From Trichobilharzia regenti (taxonomy: Eukaryota > Platyhelminthes > Trematoda > Strigeidida > Schistosomatidae), in the NCBI GenBank assembly GCA_944472135.2, contig OX235270.1, positions 130,925,632 to 130,989,631 on the forward strand: a DNA stretch of 64,000 bases, written 5' to 3'. Shown one piece after another: positions 50,985-61,848 of the stretch. The position numbers and the translations under genes were made by a program. How positions within the stretch are numbered: position 1 is the stretch's first letter; each line of letters starts with the position of its first letter. Below the pieces are notes generated by a model, which made no database searches, was not told the origin of the DNA, and was given only the letters and a program-made list of their open reading frames with translations.

Positions 50985-52952
50985 CTAGGTTGGAAAATCG
51001 TCGAAGAGTTCGTTTGCCGATCTCATTCTATCAGCTATATCCTCAAATCTGAACGGTAACACGCTCATGTCATTGTATCGTAGAATATAGATGACGAACA
51101 AACACACGACATATCTGATCAACCAAGCGTAGAAACAGAGTAATTTATGCCTAAGATAATAGCATTCAAATAGTAACTTAAAACTAGAAATGCCTTCATT
51201 CATGCAAGTCAATTTAACAATTACCCTCTCATACACACTTGGCTTATCCTCACTAAACTGACCAATATCTTTCGTCTCTTCAAATGCACCAATATTATCA
51301 TAGTCACTGCACAAGATACTTGAGTTGATGGGCATCTGTTTCATTGTGGATGACAACACCAACGATGACTGATTGATACCAGTTGATGAACTTAGCAGTG
51401 CATCAGAAGCTGTTGTTGTTCGGCTTTCAGAAAATTCTCTAACTGCAAGATTACCACCACTACTTTCTGTTACTATTAGCTCGGGTTTAGCACCAGTATC
51501 TGACGATAGGTGGGCTACATGCTGATCAATTAAACTGACGGTCTCACAAGTACGCATGCCTTCTGCAACTGCACCTGCATTTATTTCTAATTCACGTTCA
51601 AGTTCTACAGAACGTTTATTCCACTTACCAGTAATAGGGATTCCTTCCATTTCATCATGATCAACCAAAGAGAAATCTGCACTATCATGATCATTATCAC
51701 AAATATTCAATTTACCATCATCTATCTGGTCAACTTCATCATTTTCAAACTCTTTAATAACAGCAGTAGATGATTTGGGTTCTTCCTCACAAATCCCTAA
51801 AGATTTCATACCTTCACTCTGACTAGTAATACCTCGTAAACTTGTAGGGTCAGAACTGCACTCTGAAGCAATAACTCTATTCTGTGACACTCTATTCAAC
51901 AACGGCTTACCAGTTGCAACTACAGACTTCTTCACCGCACCGTTATCGTCACACAATTCGGAGTCAGGTCTGGAGTTTACATTTAGCTTATCACTGAACT
52001 TGCTTACTGGTTCACAGTTCACTTCTGTATGCACCTCTTGCACACGTGTAAAACACAACCGTGCTTGTCTTGCATCTTGTAACTTATCTGTTGAGGATGT
52101 ACTACGAAACCTGTTACACTCACTAGGTCTATATGCATTACTGGACATCATGGAGCCTTCTCGATATCCACCTCTCTGAGGCCTATTCGTCGTCAATGAT
52201 TGCGTTTTTCCCTCAGACTGCTCTATTCTACGGGTGAGATTCAATATACCGGCAAACTTGCTCATAGATTGATTGACACTATTATGTACCAGTTTCAGGA
52301 TATCATCAAACTTTGGCTCGATACCCTCATCCTCCATACGGGAGCTTATCTTCACCCACTTCCTTTGCAGTCGAGTAGGTAGACGTCTTGCTATTACTTC
52401 TAGTATAAAACTCGAGTTGAGGTCACTCATGCAATTCATCGAAATCAAGGTACTCTTATAAGTCATAAGATTATCTAAAATCTCAGTAAGTGCCTTGGAG
52501 TCATCTTGAAGTTGACTGCCGTTACACTTAACAGCATCGAATAATTTCCCTACAATCATCGAAGGTCTTCCAAACCTTTGACGTAGTATGCTTATACCCT
52601 CGTAGTAGCCCTCTTTTGGCTTCATAAACTCACAGCACTGTATAGCTCTTGCAGCATCTCCAGTGCAATACCTCATCAAATACATCCATTTCAATTCATC
52701 ATTTAATAGAAAACTACTCAGCATGATCTCAAACTCCCTTACAAATTGTAAATAATCAGCCGGGTTTCCGTCGAAACACCGTGGTTCAAATTTAGGGAGT
52801 TTGATGTTCCTATTATCTCTGAACGGCGAGACAGTAACATCAACCATGTCATGTTGAACATCAGACACATCGTTACAATTAACAGACAAGTCACCATGAC
52901 TTACTTTCCTGTTTGCATCCAAGACACTCTGTCCCTTCTTTGACCCAGGCAT
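50985..52952 (-). CDS. gag: Pol-less BEL Gag protein, 655 codons, intact (mirror copy)
   Basis: Same domain order as the ORF at 42252: DUF1759-type Gag (residues about 50-200), degraded zinc motif near 298, acidic middle, hydrophobic C-terminal block (about 580-640) and DDFPT end. I see two residue differences from the other copy (KLNVNSR for KLNANSR, and DQIDDG for DQKDDG). The second is shared with the left P1 copy at 14638. Two open copies in the same window, plus near-open copies at 14638 and 21786, argue that the frame was functional until recently. Confidence 0.9.
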   Translation of the reverse strand: MPGSKKGQSVLDANRKVSHGDLSVNCNDVSDVQHDMVDVTVSPFRDNRNIKLPKFEPRCFDGNPADYLQFVREFEIMLSSFLLNDELKWMYLMRYCTGDAARAIQCCEFMKPKEGYYEGISILRQRFGRPSMIVGKLFDAVKCNGSQLQDDSKALTEILDNLMTYKSTLISMNCMSDLNSSFILEVIARRLPTRLQRKWVKISSRMEDEGIEPKFDDILKLVHNSVNQSMSKFAGILNLTRRIEQSEGKTQSLTTNRPQRGGYREGSMMSSNAYRPSECNRFRSTSSTDKLQDARQARLCFTRVQEVHTEVNCEPVSKFSDKLNVNSRPDSELCDDNGAVKKSVVATGKPLLNRVSQNRVIASECSSDPTSLRGITSQSEGMKSLGICEEEPKSSTAVIKEFENDEVDQIDDGKLNICDNDHDSADFSLVDHDEMEGIPITGKWNKRSVELERELEINAGAVAEGMRTCETVSLIDQHVAHLSSDTGAKPELIVTESSGGNLAVREFSESRTTTASDALLSSSTGINQSSLVLSSTMKQMPINSSILCSDYDNIGAFEETKDIGQFSEDKPSVYERVIVKLTCMNEGISSFKLLFECYYLRHKLLCFYAWLIRYVVCLFVIYILRYNDMSVLPFRFEDIADRMRSANELFDDFPT

Positions 52953-53097
52953 TGTTGAACTTGACCCAACTCCAAAAACGTTCCAGATATTGCTTGTTCA
53001 AAGAGGACTTGACCGGCACCAGGAAAGATGAATGGTGACTAACCCAACTGTCACCAACAGTCCAAAACCATCGAAAACTGACTTCACCATCAGAAAC

Positions 53098-53456
53098 TGT
53101 CAACCACGTCTCATAAACCGTTAATGCTCAGCTCTCGCTGCACTCGGACTCACACTGTTCCTTGAAGTTTCTCAGAAACGCTTAGTAATAACGGACGCAA
53201 AACCAAAACACCGATTGGCGACTCGAGGATTCTTTATTGTAACACCAACATATAAACACTGTTACAACTAAGGCCTGTGAACAAATATTACAATAATAAA
53301 TCACAATATTACTTCTGACGGTTTTCTCCTGACTTCTTTCTGAACAGCGACCGATGAGACGATGACTGGCTGATTGATGCCTCCGCGAAAATATAGGGAA
53401 GTTGGGTTTGAGCAAACAACCATGAGTTGATCGTTCAATCTTTAAGTGCATTGGCA
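53098..53456 (-). repeat. LTR1, 5' LTR of the mirror gag-only element
   Basis: Mirror of 41748-42106, with the same variant first bases (TGCCAATGCAC on the minus strand). Confidence 0.88.
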
Positions 53457-53898
53457 GCAACCGTAGTTTGCCTCAAGTACTCTTGGTTCAGAAACTGTTG
53501 TGGAATACCATGAGCGATGCGAAAAGTTAATATTAGAACCCCTCTGGATAAGATGTCTTAAGCTAAACCTTATGTTTTATTGTAAGCTAACTAATCTTCT
53601 CCTGCATTCCTCCGAGCCAATAACTAAACCTATCGCTGTCATCAGATACAATCTTAGAAATCGTCACATCCTGGCTGCTATAGAGCATTGTCAGACTTAC
53701 GTGCGGTACAACTTCTTCTTAAATAAGTTTTCAGTCATTTGGAATAGACTACCAGCTAATGTGCGCGATGCAAACACACTTCCAGTGTTCATCTCCTCAG
53801 TCACCAGACTACTCAAAGATGACAATGCACTTTTGCGCCTGACTCTTACACCTTCTTTTTCACCCTTCATAGATATTTTAAGTTCTTTAAACGTTTAG
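53457..53898 (+). pseudogene. CR1-A-type ORF2 C-terminal fragment (P2 right arm)
   Basis: 132-codon frame from 53500, the mirror of 41306-41704. Differences seen: IRYNLRN for IRYSLRN, ANTLPVF for ANTFSVF, NALLRL for NAFLRL. Confidence 0.82.
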
Positions 53899-54711
53899 TT
53901 ACAACAAACTAGAGTTACAAATTTTAATATTATTGGAACCAGATGGTAAACACTTCTACACAGAACAGTAATATTAGTTCACACATAATTTGAAAGTTAG
54001 CATAACGGGACTAGTTAGTTAGTGCACAAGAATAACCATATTTACTAAACAGAGTATATATGTATACGTTTATTAGTCACTCCTTAAAGACACCTCTTGC
54101 TTTCTTTTGAGTTAATGTTGTTTGTATTCTTTTTTGTCTCTCTATTTTGGCTTACATTTGACTTTTTGAATGAGAATGAATAATGTGGATATTTGACCAT
54201 TTACAAAGACAAATGATCTGCAAACATTATTGGTCCCATATCTTACAATTCCTTCATGAATTACGCATTACCTTCCCCCACGATGCAATCTGGATTACAT
54301 TTGTGGAATAAACTCTTATACCAACGGAAAAGTATTAATTTGTAATACGATGTCACGATTGTAACTTATAACGTAACTGATCGTATCTGTAAAAATAACT
54401 TTCTTTTCTTGGAAACGCCCGTTTATCAGAAAATATATACTATCATTAATATTATTCTACATTGAGTACAATTCACTCGTGATGATACGATGAAAATGCC
54501 GACAAAACTATACAAGTGTATCACTTATTTCAATTATTATTCAATTTGGATATAAATGAAGAATAAGATTCGGTTTCGTTATATTGGGGAATAACTTCAA
54601 GCTCTATTTTCCCAAGAATTTTAGTCCATCCAAAACATACCTGGGTTTTTTCGTTAATGCGAAGTCAATATTTCTTTAAATTTTGATGTGCTCCATTGAA
54701 TGCCTGGAAAT
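53899..54711. other. CR1 3' flank and repeat E end (P2 right arm)
   Basis: Mirror of 40503-41303. No coding sequence. At about 54701-54712 it changes abruptly into gag sequence, which is both the outer edge of P2 and the inner edge of P0. Confidence 0.55.
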
Positions 54712-55733
54712 TCAATCGAAATCAAGGTACTCTTATAAGTCATATGATTATCTAAAATCTCAGTAAGTGCCTTGGAGTCATCCTGTAATTGACCACCATT
54801 ACCCTTAACAGCATCGAATAATTTCCCTTCAATCATCGAAGGTCTTCCAAACCTTTGACGTAGTATGCTTATACCCTCGTAGTAGCCCTCTTTTGGCTTC
54901 ATAAACTCACAGCACTGTATAGCTCTTGCAGCATCTCCAGTGCAATACCTCATCAAATACATCCATTTCAATTCATCATTTAATAGAAAACTACTCAGCA
55001 TGATCTCAAACTCCCTTACAAATTGTAAATAATCAGCCGGGTTTCCGTCGAAACACCGTGGTTCAAATTTAGGGAGTTTGATGTTCCTATTATCTCTGAA
55101 CGGCGAGACAGTAACATCAACCATGTCATGTTGAACATCAGACACATCGTTACAATTAACAGACAAGTCACCATGACTTACTTTCCTGTTTGCATCCAAG
55201 ACACTCTGTCCCTTCTTTGACCCAGGCATTGTTGAACTTGACCCAACTCCAAAAACGTTCCAGATATTGCTTGTTCAAAGAGGACTTGACCGGCACCAGG
55301 AAAGATGAATGGTGACTAACCCAACTGTCACCAACAGTCCAAAACCATCGAAAACTGACTTCACCATCAGAAACTGTCAACCACGTCTCATAAACCGTTA
55401 ATGCTCAGCTCTCGCTGCACTCGGACTCACACTGTTCCTTGAAGTTTCTCAGAAACGCTTAGTAATAACGGACGCAAAACCAAAACACCGATTGGCGACT
55501 CGAGGATTCTTTATTGTAACACCAACATATAAACACTGTTACAACTAAGGCCTGTGAACAAATATTACAATAATAAATCACAATATTACTTCTGACGGTT
55601 TTCTCCTGACTTCTTTCTGAACAGCGACCGATGAGACGATGACTGGCTGATTGATGCCTCCGCGAAAATATAGGGAAGTTGGGTTTGAGCAAACATCCAT
55701 GAACTGATCGCTCAATCTCCAACTACTTTGAGA
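54712..55733 (-). mobile_element. Truncated gag-only BEL element: 5' LTR, leader and Gag N-terminus
   Basis: Minus strand: LTR1 55733-55375, leader, then Gag from 55229 (MPGSKKGQ) to about 54712, where it is cut in the middle of the DUF1759-type domain. The frame runs a further 20 codons through unrelated sequence to 54654. The Gag variants (NDELKWMYL, CEFMKPKEGYYEGISI) are those of the P2 copies and not those of its P0 partner at 14638. Confidence 0.85.
55375..55733 (-). repeat. LTR1 copy (P0 right arm)
   Basis: Partner of 14133-14493. Ends TGTCAACCACG on the plus strand at 55375. The outer terminus is altered (ctttgagagca). Confidence 0.82.
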
Positions 55734-55850
55734 GCAATTGTTGTTTGCCTTTAGAACTCTTTGTTTAGTGATTGTTCTCGAATGCCATGAGCGACAAGAA
55801 AGCCTAAGATTAGAACCCCTCTAGAAAAGGTGTTTTCAGCTAAACCTGGT
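55734..55850 (+). pseudogene. CR1 C-terminal fragment (P0 right arm)
   Basis: Partner of 14020-14132. It joins gag2 sequence on the other side. Confidence 0.65.
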
Positions 55851-57764
55851 GATTTCATTCTATGATCTATATCCTCAAATCTGAACGGTAACACGCTCAT
55901 GTCATTGTATCGTAGAATATAGATGACGAACAAACACACGACATATCTGGTCAACCAAGCGTAGAAACAGAGTAATTTATGCCTAAGATAATAGCATTCA
56001 AATAGTAACTTAAAACTAGAAATGCCTTCATTCATGCAAGTCAATTTAACAATTACCCTCTCATACACACTTGGCTTATCCTCACTAAACTGACCAATAT
56101 CTTTCGTCTCTTCAAATGCACCAATATTATCATAGTCACTGCACAAGATACTTGAGTTGATGGGCATCTGTTTCATTGTGGATGACAACACCAACGATGA
56201 CTGATTGATACCAGTTGATGAACTTAGCAGTGCATCAGAAGCTGTTGTTGTTCGGCTTTCAGAAAATTCTCTAACTGCAAGATTACCACCACTACTTTCT
56301 GTTACTATTAGCTCGGGTTTAGCACCAGTATCTGACGATAGGTGGGCTACATGCTGATCAATTAAACTGACGGTCTCACAAGTATGCACGCCTGCTGCGA
56401 CTGCATCTGCGTTCAATTCTACTTCATCTTTGAGCTGTACAGAACCCTTATTTAGCTCAGCGGTAGTAGGCATTCCACTCATCTCTTCTTGATCAACCAA
56501 AGACGAATGTGCACTACCTTGATCTTTATCACAATTATTCACTTTACCGATAATTTCATCACTTTCCAACTCTTTAATAACAGCAGTAGAGGATTTAGGT
56601 TCTTCCTCACAATGGTTTCATACCTTCACTCTGATAAATAACATCTTGTAGTCTTGTGGAGTCAGAACTGTCCTCTGAAACTGTAACTGTCTTCTCTTGG
56701 ACAAGCTGCGGTGTCGTCTGTGACACTCTATTCAACAATGGCTTATCAGTAGCAACTACAGGCTTCTTCACTGCGCCATCATCGTCACACAATTCGGAGT
56801 CAGACCTAGATTACGCCGATTTCACAATTAGCTTACCACTACACTCGGTCACTTCTTCACAGTTCGCCTTTGTTTGCACTTCTTGCAAACGTGTAAAACA
56901 CAACCGTGTTTGTCTCACAACTTGTAAGCTATCTGTTGTTGACGTCCCATGGAGGCTGTTACACTCACTAAGTTTATATGGATCACTAGTCACCATAAAG
57001 CCTTCTAGATATCCGCAACTCTGAGACCCTTTCACCATCAATGATTGCGTCTCGCTCTCCGTCTTCTCTATTCCAGTGTGTTGAAATACACTGGGAAACT
57101 TGCCCATAGCTTGGTTGACGCTATATTTCACCAGTTTCAGAATATCATCGAACTTTGGCTCGATACCCTCATCCTCTCTGCGGGAGATTATCTTCACCTA
57201 CTTCCTTTGCAGTCGAGTAGGTAGGCGTCTCGCTATTACCTCAAGGATGGAACTTAAGTTAAGATCACCCATGCAATTCATTAGAATCAACGTATTCTTG
57301 TAGATCATCAGATTATCCAAAAACTCAAAGAGTGCCTTGTAGTCATCCTGTAATTGACTACCATTACCTTTAACAGCCTCGAATACCTTCCTTACAACCA
57401 TTGAGGGTCTTCCAAACCTTTGACGCAGGATACGCATCACCTCAGTATATCCTTCGTCTGGGGGCATGAACTTACAGCACTGTATTGGTCTTGAAGCAAC
57501 TCCAGTGCAATACCTCAATAAATACATTAACTTCATTTCGTCATTTAAGACAAAACCACTCAGCATGACTTCAAAATTCTTTACAAACTGTGGGTAGTCG
57601 GCTGGGTTTCCATCAAAGTACCGGGGTTCAAACTCAGGAAGCCTTAAAGCATTACTATCCCTAAACGGCGAAGCGTGAACATCAGACTCATCATGCTGAG
57701 CATCATGCATATCATTACACTTAATAGGCAACACAACGTCACTTACTTTTTTGTCTGCTTCCAT
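55841..57764 (-). pseudogene. gag: Pol-less Gag protein of the LTR2 subfamily, broken (P0 right arm)
   Basis: Pieces in order on the minus strand: 57764-57198 (MEADKKVSDVVLPIK to RRLPTRLQRK, then a stop), 57197-56811, 56792-56607, and 56569-55841 with the intact hydrophobic C-terminus. The stop at about 57197 replaces the Trp codon that is open in the left copy (QRKWVKI), while the left copy's stop at 13598 is open here. So the two arms carry some different lesions on top of shared ones (the stop matching 13055 and the frame change near 56600). Parts of the middle (RGELNKGSVQ-type block near 56440) also differ from the left arm. Confidence 0.82.
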
Positions 57765-57965
57765 GGTTCCACATCGTTTCTTGACCCAGGCATTGCCCAA
57801 CGTTACCTAAAAATCCAAATCTCTTTGATAATCCGTGTCCAAAGAGATACTGGTTGTGGACACAGTAAGTGATCCCGAAAGTTCCAGAAGGCACTAGAGA
57901 AAACGAACAGACGAATAATACTGTCCCAAAAGTCGATCTAGAAAACGAACAAAAGAATAACAAAC

Positions 57966-58273
57966 TGTCGAGGAACATTATCCTAAATTTGTATTGCCAA
58001 GAAGACGCCCCGCACCGATGAAACTATGTACTTTCTCCGACCTTAACTCCAAAACACCAGTATTGTATGATGGACGTCGTATTGCTTGGCAATCAAAACG
58101 CAGAACAGTAAAACTCTATAAACAAATATTTTATACAAAACGATGATGTACTTTTATTCGTTTTTGGTCGTCCTCTTCGAACTTGTGCACGATCGAACCA
58201 TTCGCGCCTTTGAGTTGCCCACCAATGGCTACCAGTTCCAAAAGCAAACGATCAATGTTCACATCCATTGACA
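57966..58273 (-). repeat. LTR2 (P0 right arm)
   Basis: Mirror of 11595-11902, 308 bp, starting TGTCAATGGATGTG on the minus strand. It is followed by leader 57965-57765 and gag2. Confidence 0.75.
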
Positions 58274-58735
58274 CTTTTTGTGAAATGGGAAGGAATCGTG
58301 GCTCGATGACAACTCCCAGTATCTCAGAATACTATTTAACACATGCGATGACCAACTTGATTCCAACGCGAGTGGTTTCAAATGACTGGCTGTAAGTCAG
58401 AGATTAACTGATCAACCAAGTATAAACCAATAAGACAAATCGATTACATAACAGCTTGACCATGTGATTCAAAGTTTGTCTGTCTCAGTACACTAAAGAT
58501 GTCTATAAATAACTTCAGTATAAAACAGAATAATTTTTCTGGTGGTATTCCTCTGGTCTTCTGTTAACAAGCAAACATCTAAGTCACGACAGGGATTGTC
58601 GCCCCAGACGAACAGGAAACTGGTTTGAACAAGGAAGCTCACTGAAGTGCCACTGCCTGTTCACCATAATTGATACATGTAATATTGCATCATCATACGT
58701 CCTTGCTCTTCGGAACAACAGTCATCTAAAGTAGT
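58274..58735 (-). repeat. R3 module, uninterrupted copy next to LTR2
   Basis: Full R3 module (ending ctcttcggaacaacagtc) directly outside LTR2. Its constant position before LTR2 suggests it is the 3' internal end of an LTR2 element, or that LTR2 and R3 form one longer terminal unit. Confidence 0.68.
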
Positions 58736-59438
58736 CTCTCAGTCAGATACATCTAGTCTTTTCCTTTTTAGGTGACCTGAGTTACACTGCTGGCAACTAT
58801 TTGTGGTCAGACCTGAAAACCTAATTGAATCAAAGCTCACAAATACAGATTCAGCTCATTCCAATTAGGTTAAACAGTGAGGAAAATTGGTTTCTGTACG
58901 GAGAGCCGAACTTGAACGAACATGAAGAGAAATATGAGAGTTAATAATTCCTGCAAGTCATACAAAGGCAGCTGAGAGAATCGAGGGGGTGAGTAGCAGT
59001 GCATTGTCTTGACCTCGAGAAAAACGAGCTACAAACAATTAGGTCATTCAGTGGGCTGATAGTCAAGTGGGGGCCATGCTTCTGTAGAGTCTCTTCTTAT
59101 GGGTGTGCACTGAACGTCGATGGTTTATACGCGTGTTTCTTCGGGCCTCTTCTCACTAGTGTGCTTCCGAAATACACATCCAACCGTCACTGGTTTCTTC
59201 TTAATTAATAATTGGAATCAGTGATTTGCTTTTGGGTTATTCTCACGCGAGGGTTGGCTTAGGGATCGGCACATCATATATGTTTAGCCCAAAAGTGGGT
59301 GATCCATAGGGGTCACCTCTGGAGGCGATTCTTTAGGGAAACGGCTTGACAGATCATCAGCGACCCAACGAAGGTTACTGTAGCGTATGTTCAAGTATGT
59401 TTTAGGCAGTACAAATGCCTTCACGAATACGCGAAGTA
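58736..59438. other. Unassigned sequence present only in the right P0 arm
   Basis: Together with most of the adjoining R3 module it makes up about 1.1 kb (58332-59438) that the left arm lacks. A 69-codon frame at 58999-59208 has no recognisable features. The segment ends at a TAA microsatellite (59439-59453). Confidence 0.45.
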
Positions 59439-59989
59439 ATAATAATAATAATTTTATTTTCATATAAACATAAATTTACATGAAAATGCATGCCAGTTTT
59501 ACACGCACGATCAAGTATGTTATAATGTCAAACCTTAAATTGTCTACAAGTTAATAATGTTTCAACAGTTAAATATTTGATACATATATATAATTACACT
59601 CATTGTCTGAACCAGGCCGTATAGTTATTGAATTGTACAGTTGTCCTCCAGGTTGAGCGGGAAAATCGACTTCGTTTCGTTTTCATCCCGTGGTTGTAGG
59701 TATACGATAACCAACCAATATTGAGGTAAGTACAACGTTTACAAGGGATTGAAAGCTGTTTTAGAAAAGCAAAAGTGCTAAGGTGAAACATTAAAGTGTA
59801 ATAGATTGAGTGAGTGAAATATATCATTAATAAACACATTTATGTAGAAAACAGAATGGGGAAGTAATTAATCCATAGGCCGACAACGTTCATTTGCAAT
59901 GTATAATAAAACCAACATATTTTGTACTATCATGATGTCCACTTTTGGCTTTAATACAATTATTTTCAAGCCAGTTGTTTTTATTTCAT
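59439..59989. other. Non-coding spacer (P0 right arm)
   Basis: Mirror of 10986-11536. No coding-like frame. Confidence 0.6.
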
Positions 59990-60455
59990 GCTTTTTTGTC
60001 TATTTGGTGCACAACCGTACCCTGCAGAGAATAGGAGTAGAATAAGTCGAATCGAATTCATAAAGAGCTACAAAATGTTAGGTTTAATGGAATATAATGA
60101 GGATCGAGTAAGGCCGTCATTAGAAAATAAGTGAGATAAGACATTGTGAAGTGGTATTTAAAGATCTAACAATGGATAGCAAGTTAATTTATAAGATGCC
60201 CCATAAATCTGTGCAGAGTCCACGTGGTCGCATCTCAACAGTAGGCTGAGCGAATGGTATATATATAAAGGTAGAAGCATGATCTGTCAAGGCGTTCATT
60301 ATTATCTTTTTCAAGATAACGATCTAAGCCCTCATAAAAATCATCAAAATCTCGAGCCAATTATTACTTGGCGGTACGTTCAAAATTGGTGACATTTTTG
60401 CACGTGTTTGCTCTGAAATTTATTTACTGCTTATTGTCATATAATTCTTGAAATT
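59990..60455 (+). promoter_or_regulatory. CR1-A 5' UTR with TATA-like element
   Basis: Contains tatatatataaagg at 60258-60271, followed about 30 bases later by a region where transcription could begin. Homologous sequence at 10520-10985 and 35575-35945. Promoter function is inferred. Confidence 0.5.
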
Positions 60456-61814
60456 ATGGTCCAAATCTCTAAAAAACGTGTTCGTAGAAACACAATTGTT
60501 TTAGATAGTGGCTCAAATTCGGTTATAACTGCATTACCGCCTGGTAATACAGTATCAACTACTAGCTCTCAAAATGGTTTGAGTGCAGATCTCACTCCTG
60601 TGATACAGGTGAAAGATGTTCTGTTAGAGAACTCTGAGTTCTGTAAACTAAACCTCCTTTTGAAAGATATGCAGAGGCAAGTAAGTGAAATTCAGAAAAA
60701 ATTAGATCAGTTTGATAGTATGTCACTGCCAATCTCAAATACCACGGAGAGCCGTTCTGATATTGGCCAGGTTAAGTGTTTACTGGATGTAACTCAAAAT
60801 AAGCTTTTGAATTTAGACCCAATAGCCTGTCTTTTAGAAAGGCATCCTAAAATATCTCCAGACAACCTAAATAAAGCTGAAAATCTGATTGACTGCTTGG
60901 CTACGGAGGTGATGAAGCGTATAACCTCTTCTCACCAAGCTATAGTTTACAACGTCCCAGATTCTCTGCCCCTGAAAACTGTAAGACACAAAATCCTGAT
61001 TTGTTGCGGCATGGCTAGTGTTCCATGTGAATGCAAACGACTTCGTAAAAAGTCTAACCAGGCTAATTGCCCAATCATTTTTAAATTCAGTAATTCCCTT
61101 GATGCTAGTAAGTTTACTAAATGTCAGGATCACTTAAGACTGAATAGCAGTTATAAGTCTATAACCGTAGCTCAGGATAAAACACCGTGTCAGCGCAGAA
61201 TAATGCGTAGTAATAACCTGGTCACCTCCTCTAGCTTTGATTTACCAAATAAGGATCGTGCACAGCAACAGACACCTAGTGCTGAAACTAGCATTCAGCA
61301 AACTACACAACAACCACACCTGCCAATGGAACTAGGAACTGATTTAGATACCAGTACCCCTGTAAATAAAGCCTCATCGAAAGATGTTAAAATGACTAGA
61401 ACTTCTGCAAGTTGTTCTAAGAAATTTCCCCCCAAACGTAGTAACCTCACCACGATGAACAAATTTCGCAGGGTTGAGACTAATGATGGGGAAGAATACT
61501 TTGTATTCAATAAGCCTGCTGAGAGTAAGAATGCCAACAAACCATCACTTGTTACGAAAAACTCCTCTCGAAACATAAGTATATCTGGAGGTGTTCCGCA
61601 TGCTCCACCTTATAGAAAGTCAGGCTCCAAGACTCCTAAAGTCTTGCAGCCAAAGCACCTTCCTTCACAATTCCCTTTAAGTTATAAAAACAACCCGAAG
61701 GTGTATACCGGTATGACGAATAGCAGTTGGATGGGTAGACCTTTGATGCTATGCCTTTTAACCGTCAACCTAGGCCCAACCTGTACTACCCTTATATCCA
61801 GGAACACATGGTAA
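60456..61814 (+). pseudogene. CR1-A ORF1 protein, C-terminus frameshifted
   Basis: Same protein as 10519-9050 up to WMGRP at about 61743, where one T of a TTTT run is missing. After that the frame gives unrelated residues and stops at 61814. The coiled-coil (KDMQRQVSEIQKKLDQF) and RRM-like (AIVYNVPDSLPLKTV) regions are unchanged. Few substitutions separate the two copies. Confidence 0.83.
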
Positions 61815-61848
61815 ATTTTCCAGGTGTCCCGAATCACTGGTACGACCC

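Larger units (their letters stand above)
49673..53456 (-). mobile_element. Pol-less BEL element, mirror copy (P2 right arm)
   Basis: Minus strand: 5' LTR 53456-53098, leader, ORF 52952-50985, 3' internal region 50984-50031, 3' LTR 50030-49673. The outer flank (53457-53461, gcaac) is the reverse of GTTGC, so it sits at the same CR1 position as the left-arm copy. Confidence 0.9.
49672..54701. repeat. Palindrome P2, right arm (5.0 kb)
   Basis: Reverse complement of 40503-45532. Confidence 0.93.

Noticed and set aside
58999..59208. 69-codon frame as a gene
   Set aside because: No recognisable features, no second copy and no splice context; probably chance.
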